Source: Halorussus lipolyticus (lineage in GTDB: Archaea > Halobacteriota > Halobacteria > Halobacteriales > Haladaptataceae). From it: a stretch of DNA of 64,000 nt. Position 1 is the stretch's first letter. Each line of letters begins with the position of its first letter. The notes beneath the pieces are model-generated. The model did no database searches, was not told where the DNA came from, and was given only the letters and a program-made list of their open reading frames with translations. Location of the stretch: assembly GCF_029338375.1 (NCBI RefSeq), contig NZ_CP119804.1, positions 3,120,955-3,184,954 of the forward strand, given 5' to 3'. A program made the position numbers and the translations under genes. This document shows positions 8,180-16,900 of the stretch, piece after piece.

Positions 8180-8961
8180 CAGCCACGAAGGGTGCGGTCG
8201 GTTTCCTCACCCGGATTCCGACCGGGCGGTCCGAGGAGGCGTGGGTCGCGTTCAGCGAGACCCCGACAGCATTTCCGCTGGCCGGGTGGGTCGTGGGCCT
8301 CCTTTCGGCGGTCCCACTGCTCGGGGCCGTACTCACAGCGAGGACGCTCGGCCCGGTTCCGGCCCCGACAGTCGCGTTCGGCTACCTGCTGGCGGTCTAC
8401 GCCGTCACGGGCATCAACCACGCAGACGGGGTGGCCGACCTCGGAGACGCCGCGGTGGTCCACGGCGACCCCGACGACCGCCGGGACGTACTGAAAGACA
8501 CCGAGGTCGGCGTCGGCGCTGTGCTGGCGCTGGGCGCGGTGTTGGTCGGTCTCGGACTTGCCGGTCTCGCGCTGGCCGACGCGCCCCCGGTCGCGCCGCC
8601 GACTGCCGCGGTCGGCGTCCCGGTCGCGGTCGGAATCGCCGTCTCCGCCGAGGTCGGCGCGAAGTTCGGGATGGCCGCGCTGGCGTGCCTCGGGTCGCCC
8701 GCCTTCGAGGGATTGGGGTCGGCGTTCACCGACAACGCCCCGACAGCACTGGTCGCTCCGGCGCTGGCCGCGGTGCCGGTCGGCCTGCTGGGGGTCCCGG
8801 CAATCGCGGCGCTCGCCGGGGCCGTCGCCACAGCGATGGCGCTGTTGGGGTGGTCTCGGGCGAACCTCGGCGGCGTCAACGGCGACGTGTTCGGCGCGGC
8901 CAACGAACTGGGCAGAATCGCGGGTCTGCATCTGGGGGTGGTCGCGTGGACGCTCTCGTGA
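8170..8961 (+). CDS. cobS: Adenosylcobinamide-GDP ribazoletransferase (cobalamin synthase) CobS
   Basis: 263 residues from the GTG at 8170, overlapping the end of cbiB by 10 bp. It begins ATKGAVGFLTRIPT, the usual CobS N-terminus, followed by FPLAGWVVGLL and GINHADGVADLGDAAVVHGDPDDRRDVLKDTEVG, which contains the conserved Asp-rich CobS active site (HxDGxxDxxD). Multiple hydrophobic segments fit the polytopic membrane enzyme that joins adenosylcobinamide-GDP to alpha-ribazole (phosphate). The C-terminus NLGGVNGDVFGAANELGRI is also diagnostic. Confidence 0.93.
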   Translation: MVLTATKGAVGFLTRIPTGRSEEAWVAFSETPTAFPLAGWVVGLLSAVPLLGAVLTARTLGPVPAPTVAFGYLLAVYAVTGINHADGVADLGDAAVVHGDPDDRRDVLKDTEVGVGAVLALGAVLVGLGLAGLALADAPPVAPPTAAVGVPVAVGIAVSAEVGAKFGMAALACLGSPAFEGLGSAFTDNAPTALVAPALAAVPVGLLGVPAIAALAGAVATAMALLGWSRANLGGVNGDVFGAANELGRIAGLHLGVVAWTLS

Positions 8962-9524
8962 TGTGCGGTGGCCGGGGGACCAGACTCGACACGGAAGTTG
9001 AGAAACCCTTGTTCGAGGTCGGCGAGAGACCGATGGTCGCCCGCGTCGCCGACGCCCTCGAAGCCAGCAGAGTCGAGACCGTCCACGCGGTCGTTTCGCC
9101 CGACGCCCCCGAGACCCGCGAGTTCGTCGCCAACGAGGACTCGCTGGCGGCTATCGAGACGCCGGGCGAGGGCTACGTCGAGGACTTGCAGGTCGCGCTC
9201 GAAGCGGTCGAACTCCCGGTTCTCACGGTCGCGGCCGACCTGCCCCTGCTGGCTGACGACGCCGTGAACGCGGTCCTCGATGCGCACGGAAGCGGGGAAC
9301 ACTGTTCGACAACCGTCTGCGTCCCGGCCTCGCTCAAGCGGGCGCTCGGCGCGAGTGCGGACACGACCTTCGAGCGCGAGGCCGACGGCCGGGAACTCGC
9401 GCCGACCGGGGTCAACGTCGTCGCGGAATCGACGGAGGATACCATGTACGAGACATACGACGCACGCTTGGCTGTCAACGTGAATCGACTTTCAGACGCA
9501 GAGCTAGCGGAGGAGTTGCTGTGA
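8946..9524 (+). CDS. cobY: GTP:adenosylcobinamide-phosphate guanylyltransferase CobY (archaeal type)
   Basis: 192 residues from a GTG at 8946, overlapping cobS by 16 bp. The N-terminus [13 protein letters not shown] is the MobA/GlmU-like nucleotidyltransferase signature and is followed by [26 protein letters not shown] carries the catalytic metal-binding Asp. Archaea use this nonorthologous CobY in place of bacterial CobU, and CobY has no kinase activity, consistent with CbiB delivering an already phosphorylated product. The C-terminal part ([16 protein letters not shown]) also fits the family. Confidence 0.9.
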   Translation: MDALVMCGGRGTRLDTEVEKPLFEVGERPMVARVADALEASRVETVHAVVSPDAPETREFVANEDSLAAIETPGEGYVEDLQVALEAVELPVLTVAADLPLLADDAVNAVLDAHGSGEHCSTTVCVPASLKRALGASADTTFEREADGRELAPTGVNVVAESTEDTMYETYDARLAVNVNRLSDAELAEELL

Positions 9525-10576
9525 CCGACACGGCCGACTCCTCGCCGAGACTGGTGCTGTTCGCCGGGACCACCCGGACCGCCGAAATCGAGGGGCTGAG
9601 CGCCGCGGGGGCCGACCCCGAGGCCATGGTCCACACGCCGAGCGCGGACGCCGAGATTCTGGAGTACGGCGAACCGGTCCGCGCGCCCGAGGTCCCGGTC
9701 AGTCCGACTGGGTGTCCGACCCCGGCGGTCGTGACCCGCGCGGTCCGGGAGTTGGCGGACTTCGAGACGACCGTGGTGGACGCCGGACTGGCAGAACCGA
9801 CCGCCGCGCCGACGGTGACGGTCGGGGCGCGAGCAGGCGAGGACATCCGGCAGGAGGACCCGGTGCCGACCGCGCCCGGCGCGTTCACTGCGGCCCGCGA
9901 GTTCGGTCGCCAGATTCCCGACGAGGAGGTCCTCGTCGCCGAGACGATTCCGGGCGGGACCACCACCGCGCTCGGGGTGCTGACCGCGCTCGGCGAGGAG
10001 CGCGGGGTCTCGTCGTCGCTCCCTGACAACCCCCTTGACCGGAAGCGCGAGGTGGTCGCCGACGCCCTCGACGCCAGTGGACTGGCCCCCGGCGACGCAG
10101 AGAGCGACCCCCGACTCGCGGTCCGGCGGGTCGGCGACCCGGTGCTTGCGAGCGCCGCGGGATTCGTCGTCGGCGCTGTCCGGTCCGGAACGGCGGTCAC
10201 GCTGGCGGGCGGCACGCAGATGGTCGCAGTCGCCGCGCTCGCCCGTCACGCCGGACTCGACGCGCCCCTCTCGCTGGCCACGACCAAGTTCTTGGCCGAC
10301 GACGAGAGCGCCGACCTGCGCGGGGCGGTCCCCGATTTCGACCTCGAACTGACCGTCACCGACCCCGGATTCGACGGGACGAATCACCCCGCGCTGGCGC
10401 GGTTCGTCGCGGGCGAGGCCAAGGAGGGCGTCGGGATGGGCGGGTCGCTGGCGCTGGCCGACCGGGCCGGAATCGAGATGGGCGCGGTCCGCGACCGAGT
10501 TCGGGCCGTGTACGACGACCTGCTGGACCGCCCGGAGACGGCCGAGGCCCCGGAATCCGCCGATGGACCCCGATAG
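9521..10576 (+). CDS. cobT: CobT-like nicotinate-nucleotide:DMB phosphoribosyltransferase family protein (UPF0284/TIGR00303)
   Basis: 351 residues from the GTG at 9521, sharing 4 bp with cobY. The sequence has the archaeal/cyanobacterial CobT-related layout (UPF0284, TIGR00303): [25 protein letters not shown] at the start, [50 protein letters not shown], and a C-terminal [16 protein letters not shown] glycine motif with a probable catalytic Glu. Its position between cobY and cobD supports activation of the lower-ligand base as alpha-ribazole phosphate. The biochemical assignment for this subfamily rests on homology and gene context. Confidence 0.88.
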   Translation: MTDTADSSPRLVLFAGTTRTAEIEGLSAAGADPEAMVHTPSADAEILEYGEPVRAPEVPVSPTGCPTPAVVTRAVRELADFETTVVDAGLAEPTAAPTVTVGARAGEDIRQEDPVPTAPGAFTAAREFGRQIPDEEVLVAETIPGGTTTALGVLTALGEERGVSSSLPDNPLDRKREVVADALDASGLAPGDAESDPRLAVRRVGDPVLASAAGFVVGAVRSGTAVTLAGGTQMVAVAALARHAGLDAPLSLATTKFLADDESADLRGAVPDFDLELTVTDPGFDGTNHPALARFVAGEAKEGVGMGGSLALADRAGIEMGAVRDRVRAVYDDLLDRPETAEAPESADGPR

Positions 10577-11573
10577 CGTCCGCGAGGTCGGTCGGGTGCC
10601 CCACGGCGGGAGCGACGACCCGGACCTGCTGGATTTCAGCGCCAACACCAACCCGCGGACGCCGGAGGGAACCGAATCGGTCTACGCCGACGCGCTCGAT
10701 TCGGCCCGGTCGTACCCCGACGACGACTACCCCGAGTTCCGGACTGCCGCCGCCGATTTCGCAGGGTGCAATCCCGAGGAGGTCGTCCCCACGCCGGGCG
10801 GTCTGGCGGCGCTTCGCCTCGCGTTCGCCACCGGCGTCTCGCCCGGCGACGCCGTGGCGATTCCCTACCCGAGTTTCGGCGAGTACGCCCGCGAGGTCCG
10901 ACTGCAGGGCGGGGTCCCCGAGTTCGTCCCCCACGACGAACTGCTCGATGTTGACCCGAAGAACTTCGCCGCGGCGGTGGTCTGCAACCCCAACAACCCG
11001 ACCGGCGACGCCTACGACTCCGGCGCGCTCCGCGAGTTCGCCGACCGGTGCCGGGCGAGCGACACCCTGCTGGTCGTAGACGAGGCCTTTCTGGGGTTCA
11101 CCGACCGGTCCTCGATGGCGGGCACCGAGGGCGTCGCCGTCGCGCGCTCGCTGACCAAACTGTTCGGTCTGCCGGGTCTGCGGGCCGGATTCGCGGTCGG
11201 TGCGGGGACGGTGGGCGACGATTTGGCCACCGTCCGGCGGGCGTGGAGCCTCGGCACCCCGTCGGCGAAGGTAGGCGCGTACTGTCTGCGACAGCGCGAG
11301 TTCGTCGCTGAGACCCGCGAGCGCGTCCGCCGGGAGCGGTCCCGGATGGCCGACGCGCTCGCCGACGAGTTCGAGGTCCGGTCGTCCGAGGCCCCCTTCC
11401 TCCTGCTCGACACGGGCGAGCGCGACCCGGCGGAAGTCGTCGAGCGCGCCAGACGGGCGGGCGTCGCAATCCGGGACGCGACCACCTTCCGCAGTCTCGA
11501 CTCGCACGTCCGGGTCGCGGTCCGAGCGCCCGACGAGAACGACCGCCTGCTGGAGGTGCTGGCGGGTGTCTGA
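10563..11573 (+). CDS. cobD: Threonine-phosphate decarboxylase CobD-like (aminotransferase class I/II fold)
   Basis: 336 residues, overlapping the end of cobT by 14 bp. It is a fold type I PLP enzyme of the HisC/CobD group: the N-terminal [25 protein letters not shown] is CobD-typical. [13 protein letters not shown] and DEAFLGFT hold the PLP-interacting Asn/Asp. [21 protein letters not shown] carries the Schiff-base Lys, and the C-terminal [19 protein letters not shown] has the substrate-carboxylate Arg. CobD makes (R)-1-aminopropan-2-ol phosphate from threonine phosphate, the substrate of CbiB. HisC-like specificity cannot be excluded from sequence alone, but the operon makes CobD the best call. 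Confidence 0.88.
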   Translation: MDPDSVREVGRVPHGGSDDPDLLDFSANTNPRTPEGTESVYADALDSARSYPDDDYPEFRTAAADFAGCNPEEVVPTPGGLAALRLAFATGVSPGDAVAIPYPSFGEYAREVRLQGGVPEFVPHDELLDVDPKNFAAAVVCNPNNPTGDAYDSGALREFADRCRASDTLLVVDEAFLGFTDRSSMAGTEGVAVARSLTKLFGLPGLRAGFAVGAGTVGDDLATVRRAWSLGTPSAKVGAYCLRQREFVAETRERVRRERSRMADALADEFEVRSSEAPFLLLDTGERDPAEVVERARRAGVAIRDATTFRSLDSHVRVAVRAPDENDRLLEVLAGV

Positions 11574-12330
11574 GGAGGTTTTCGGAACCACGGTCAGCGA
11601 GGGCGTCCTCCGGGTGCGCCGAGAGGGAGCGCGGTGGCTCTCGTCGGGGTGGAACGGCGGCGAGCGACGGGGCGACTCTGCGTACAACGTCTCAGTGCCC
11701 GAGGGCTTCGACCGGACCGACCTCGATTCGTACCTCACCGAGCGCCGCGAGCGCGCCGGGTTCGGCGAATCCGGCCCGTGCTTGCTTACTGGCGTCGAAC
11801 TCCGGCACGCTCGGGGTGCCCGATGCGGTCCGGTCTCGGCGGTAGCGACCGTCGGTATCTCGAACCCGGCCGCGCTCCCGATGGACTCGGACGACCTCTC
11901 GACCGGTGCGAGGAGTCGGCCCGACCTCGATTCCGGCACGACGCCCGACATCGGAACCGTCAACCTGCTGGTCGGCACCGAGCGGTCGCTGGCGGATGGC
12001 GCGCTGGCGAACCTGCTGGCGGTCGCCACCGAGGCCAAGACCGCAGTTCTGCTGGCCGAGACCGGGTTTACCGGGACGACCAGTGACGCCGCTATCGTCG
12101 CCTGCGACCCGGCGGGCGAGCAGGCCGCCTTCTCCGGGGCCGCGACCGAAGTCGGTGCCTGTACTCGGGCCTGCGTCAGGGAAGCGGTCCGGGCGGGCCT
12201 CGAATCGCGCTACAGCGAGGCGACCGAGGCGACGATTCCCGAGTCGGTCGCCGACGCCGACCACGGCGTCGTGACCGACCGGCGGGCAGAGGTGTTCGCG
12301 CCGTCGGAGACAAATGTAGATATTGCTTAA
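11566..12330 (+). CDS. cbiZ: Adenosylcobinamide amidohydrolase CbiZ
   Basis: 254 residues from a GTG at 11566, overlapping cobD by 8 bp. The core ARCGPVSAVATVGISNPAAL, GTVNLLVGTERSLADGALANLLAVATEAKTAVLLAE and TGTTSDAAIVACDPAGEQAAFSGAATEVG matches the CbiZ family, which removes the aminopropanol side chain of salvaged adenosylcobinamide to give adenosylcobyric acid for re-entry at CbiB. This shows that the organism can scavenge incomplete corrinoids. It is the last gene of the operon; the AT-rich sequence from 12329 on marks the end, with no strong terminator seen. Confidence 0.9.
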   Translation: MSEEVFGTTVSEGVLRVRREGARWLSSGWNGGERRGDSAYNVSVPEGFDRTDLDSYLTERRERAGFGESGPCLLTGVELRHARGARCGPVSAVATVGISNPAALPMDSDDLSTGARSRPDLDSGTTPDIGTVNLLVGTERSLADGALANLLAVATEAKTAVLLAETGFTGTTSDAAIVACDPAGEQAAFSGAATEVGACTRACVREAVRAGLESRYSEATEATIPESVADADHGVVTDRRAEVFAPSETNVDIA

Positions 12331-12474
12331 GAAAACGTATTTAATGCCGGAGAATCTGTAAACAGTTCCATCTGCGGGCCGGTCGGCCCATCCGCGAACC
12401 GACCCGACAACCCACACTGCAGACTAATTTTCGTACACGTAGGTTTTTAACGCATCGCGCGCAATCTCGGTTCG

Positions 12475-13248
12475 ATGGTCGAGGCCTTCGCGGTGGCGAG
12501 CGGCAAGGGCGGGACTGGCAAGACCACGACGACGGTGGCGCTCGGGATGGCGCTTGCCGACGAGTACGACGTGACTATCGTGGACACCGACACCGGGATG
12601 GCCAACCTGCTGTTTCACACCGGCCTGACCGACGTGGACGTGACCCTCCACGACCTGCTGGTCGAGGACGCCGACGCAGAGGTCTCACAGGCGGTCTACG
12701 ACCGGTTCGGCATGTCGGTCGTCCCCTGCGGAACCAGTCTCTCAGCGTTCGAGAAGGCCGACCCCGAGCGACTCCGGTCGGTCGTCGCCGAACTCGCGGA
12801 CGGCACTGACGTTCTCCTGTTGGACTCGCCCGCCGCGCTCGGGTCCAAGAGCGCGGTTCTGCCCGTCGTCCTCGCCGACCGCGTGGTGGTGGTCCTCCAA
12901 CCGACGATTCCGGCGCTCAGCGACGGTCTCAAGGTGCAGGAGTACGCCCACTCCTACGGCACCGACACCGCGGGCGTCGTGTTCAACAAGGTCCACGACC
13001 CCGAGGAGGCCGCCGGTGTCGCCGAGAAGACCGAACGCTACTTCGACGGGCCGACGCTGGCGACGGTGCCCGACGCCGACGCCGCGCGGTCGGCCCGCCG
13101 GGCGGGCGAACCCCTGCTTGCTCACGCCCCGGACTGCGAGGCGGCGCAGGCCTACCGCGAGGCCGCTGGGAGTCTCGACGTGCGGGCGGGCCAGTCGGGC
13201 GAGGTGGCCGACCGATTCCGGAGCGCGGTCGTCCCCGACTCGCCATGA
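12475..13248 (+). CDS. MinD/ParA-type P-loop ATPase
   Basis: 257 residues. The deviant Walker A motif ASGKGGTGKTTTTVAL near the N-terminus with its signature Lys, the Walker B-like IVDTDTGMANLLFH, and DVLLLDSPAALG place it in the MinD/ParA/Mrp family. A GTTTTTAAC element 27-35 bp upstream of the ATG at 12475 fits a haloarchaeal TATA box with a leaderless or near-leaderless transcript. The conserved MinD C-terminal amphipathic helix is not evident: the C-terminus ends RFRSAVVPDSP. It is coupled by an ATGA overlap to an unknown protein at 13245. Haloarchaea have several MinD paralogues, some controlling the placement of archaella and chemosensory arrays; which role applies here is unknown. Confidence 0.88.
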   Translation: MVEAFAVASGKGGTGKTTTTVALGMALADEYDVTIVDTDTGMANLLFHTGLTDVDVTLHDLLVEDADAEVSQAVYDRFGMSVVPCGTSLSAFEKADPERLRSVVAELADGTDVLLLDSPAALGSKSAVLPVVLADRVVVVLQPTIPALSDGLKVQEYAHSYGTDTAGVVFNKVHDPEEAAGVAEKTERYFDGPTLATVPDADAARSARRAGEPLLAHAPDCEAAQAYREAAGSLDVRAGQSGEVADRFRSAVVPDSP

Positions 13249-13901
13249 CTCGCTCGCAGACAGACCAGCGTGACAGTTCGGCAGGGTCGGACTTGCCCGA
13301 CCTGCCGGCGGGGACCCTCGTCCGTTCGCGGGTCGAGTCCGACCTGTCAGGTCCGCTCTCGACCGCACTCGACCGGGAATTGACTGGCTACGCGGTCCTC
13401 GAACCGCAGGACGCGCTCTTGTTGGACGCCGACGGCGCGGGCGTGGTTGCCTTCGAGAAGGGCGTGCCGCGCTTCGCCTACCACACCGGAACCGGCCGGG
13501 TCGGGCCGAAGGCGCTGGCCGACGCCGCCGGACCGGGACCCTACGACGTTGCACTCCGGGAACTGCCGGGAGACGACCTCACCGAGTTCGATGCGTTCGA
13601 GGACTCTGCGGACGGTACTCGGCCAGACCTGCGAGTCCCGCCCGGCATGCCCGCCGACAGGTTGGCGGGCGACCCGGACTTGGCCGAGCGAACTCGCGCA
13701 GTGGCACCGCCGGAGTGGTCCGGCGGTCCCGACGGCGAGAGTCGTGACACCGACGAGACACCAACTGGGACCGACGAGTCGCTGGACGCCGTGGAGGCGT
13801 TTCTCGAGGACGACGAGAAAATCGAGGCGATTCGGGACCGTGCCCGCGAGGAGGCCCGAGACCGGGCCGAACAGTGGGGATTGGACGGACAGCTACGGTG
13901 A
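13245..13901 (+). CDS. Conserved haloarchaeal-type protein coupled to MinD homologue
   Basis: 218 residues, not assigned to a family. The ATG at 13245 overlaps the preceding stop (ATGA), so it is co-translated with the MinD-type ATPase and may be its partner. The N-terminal half (about 20-115) looks like a compact alpha/beta domain (LPAGTLVRSRVESDLSGPLSTALDRELTGYAVLEPQDALLLDADGAGVVAFEKG). The middle is Pro/Asp/Gly-rich and probably disordered, and the C-terminal 35 residues (EAFLEDDEKIEAIRDRAREEARDRAEQWG) form a charged helix. There are no membrane segments. Confidence 0.7.
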   Translation: MTRSQTDQRDSSAGSDLPDLPAGTLVRSRVESDLSGPLSTALDRELTGYAVLEPQDALLLDADGAGVVAFEKGVPRFAYHTGTGRVGPKALADAAGPGPYDVALRELPGDDLTEFDAFEDSADGTRPDLRVPPGMPADRLAGDPDLAERTRAVAPPEWSGGPDGESRDTDETPTGTDESLDAVEAFLEDDEKIEAIRDRAREEARDRAEQWGLDGQLR

Positions 13902-13968
13902 ACGGTCGGGATGAGGACCGGGTGGAGGCCGAAAGATATTACACTCTCTGTCATATCTGAATCAGTAT

Positions 13969-16900
13969 ATGTCGGATAAGTACCCGCTTCGTAACGTTCT
14001 CTCGATTCTCCTCGCGTCTCTCCTCGTCGCGTCGGCGTTCAGTTCACCGCTGGTCTTTACCGGCGTCGTCGCGGCCGGAAACACGGGAAACACGACCGCC
14101 AACGTCTCCGCGGTCTGGGGGACGTGGCAAGGCGACGACGCTAGAACGGGGTACGTCTCGGGCGTCGCCCCGCCAGCGAACAACCCGGTGGCCGCGTGGA
14201 CGGCGGTCCAGAGCGACCCGGTGCGCTCCTCGCCCGCAGTCGCCAACGAGGCCGTCTACGCCGGGAGTGCGAACGGACGGTTGTATAGTCTGAACGTGAC
14301 CGACGGGACCGAGCAGTGGGCGTTCGAGACCAACAGTTCGCTCCGGTCGCCGACGGTCGCTGGTGGGACGGTCTACGTCGGCGGCGCGAACGGCGACCTC
14401 TACGCCGTCGATGCGCGAAACGGGTCACTCGTCTGGAATCGGTCGCTCGGGACGCGCATCGTCGGTTCGCCGGTCGTCGCCGAACAGACGATGTACGTCG
14501 CGGCCGCAAACGACGGGACGGTCAGTTTGTGGCGACTCGGCGCGGACGATGGTCGCTCGGAGTGGCAGTACTCGGTTAGCGGGAACGCGGCATCCGCGCC
14601 CGCAGTCGGCCACGATACTGTTTTCTTCAGCGCCACCGGGGGAGTCCACGCCCTCGACAGGGCCTCGGGGAACGACGAGTGGACGACCGTCCTCGACCAG
14701 TCGGGCGGACTCACCGCGCCGACGAAGATTCCCAGCGAGGACGCCATTATGGTCGCCGACCGAAATCCGTCTGCGGAGACCGGAGCCGTGTACTCCCTCG
14801 GTATGCAGGCGGGTAACGTCGAGTGGTCTCACGAGACCACGACCGAACCCGTCGGGTCCGGTGCCGCCGCGCACGGAACGGGGTACGTCTCGCTGTCAGA
14901 CTCGAACTCGAACGCGATACTCCGACTGGACCTGCGGACCGGGAGCGGGTCCGTGACTCCGACGGCCTCTGACCTCCGAACGTCGCCGGTCGTCGCCGAG
15001 CGGACCGTCTTCGTCGGCACCGAAAACGGAATCCTCGCGGCGAACGCGACCACCGGGAGTAGTCGGTACTTCCACGAGATTCCCGACGACGGCACGCCCT
15101 CGGTCGCGTCGGCCCCCGCAGTCGGAAACGAATCGGTCTACGTCGGCCTCGACCGCACGAACGACTCGGTGTACAAACTCACTGGCGAGGACTTCGATTA
15201 CGCGCCGAACGCGGTCATCGAGGCCGAGAACGAGTACGTGGTCGGTGAGACGGTTTTCCTCGGCGAGGGCGGTTCCGACTTCGACGGTTCGATAGTCTCG
15301 GCCGAGTGGGACCTCGACGACGACGGCACGTTCGAGGCGACCGGCATGAACACCGAACACACGTTCGATACGACGGGCGAATATCCGATCACGCTCCGGG
15401 TCACTGACGATGACGGGGTAACGAACTCGACTCGGAGGACAGTCACGGTCCGCGAACCCGTGAATCCGATATGGGAGACCAAGCAAGCGGGCAACGCCAG
15501 AACGGGGTACATCTCGGGCATCGCTCCGCCGGCGAACAACCCTTCGACCGGATGGAGCGCAGTACAGAACGACCCGGTTGTGACGTCGGCCGCAGTTGCC
15601 AACGACGCTATCTACGCTGGGAGTACGAACGGATGGCTCTACGGTCTGAACGCGACAAACGGAACCGAGCAGTGGGCGTTCGAGGCCAACTCCTCGCTTC
15701 GGTCGCCGACGCTCGGATACGATACCGTTTACGTCGGCGACGCCAACGGCGACCTCTACGCCGTCGATGCACGAAACGGGTCGCTCGTCTGGAACCTGTC
15801 GCTCGATGACCCGGTTGTCGGGTCGCCCATCTTCGCACACTACGACGGGTACGTCACGACCGCAAACGACGGGAATGTCAGTTTGTGGCGACTCAGCATG
15901 AGCGAAGGCCACTCTCACTGGCAGTACTCGGTCAGCGGGAACACGGCGTCCGCGCCGACAGTCGGCGACGATACCGCCTTCGTCAGCATCGACGGGGCGG
16001 TCCACGCCCTCGACAGAGTGAGGGGGAACCACGAGTGGACGAGTGTCCTCGACCAGTCGGGCGGACTCACCACGCCGACTTCGATGGTGAACGACAGAGT
16101 GGTCGTCGTGGACCGGAACCCGTCGGCCGAGAATGGAACGGTTTACGCACTCAGTTCTAAAACTGGGAAGGTCGAGTGGAGCCACGACGTGTCCACTGAA
16201 CCTATCGGGTCTGGGGCCATCGCTCACGGAACGGTGTACGTCCCGTTGTCCGACTCGAACTCGAACGGGATACTCCAACTGGACCTGCAGACCGGGAACG
16301 GGTCGGTTACCGACAAGCCCTACGACATCCAAACGTCGCCGGTCGTCGCCGAGCGGACCGTCTTCGTCGGCACCGAAAACGGAATCCTCGCGGCGAACGC
16401 GACCACCGGGAGTAGTCGGTACTTCCACGAGATTCCCGACGACGGCACGCCCTCGGTCGCGTCGGCCCCCGCACTCGGAAACGAATCGGTCTACGTCGGT
16501 CTCGACCGCACGAACGATTCGGTGTACAAACTCACTGGTGAGGAGTCCGACCACGCGCCGGTCGCAGAAATCGACGTGCCGTCGGAGGTCGGGAAAGGCA
16601 AGGAGACGACGCTCGACGCCACTGGCTCCACCGATTTCGACGGACCGATAGCTACCTACGAGTGGGACCTCGACGACGACGACACGTTCGAGAAGACCGG
16701 CGAGACGGTCGAACACACCTTCCACGTAATCGGCAACCAGCAAGTCACGCTCCGGGTCACCGACAGCGATGGAGTCTCGACCTCTGCTCGGACGACCGTC
16801 ACGGTCAGCGACCAGACGCCGCCGTCGGCAGTCGGCGACCTGACGTCAGGCGGTGACTGGTCCACGGACGCCAAAGTGTACTGGGACGATGCGTTCGACC

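Noticed and set aside
14896..16743. 615-residue minus-strand frame opposite the surface protein
   Set aside because: It is the complement of a real protein with clear domains, and its apparent repeats mirror the propeller duplication.
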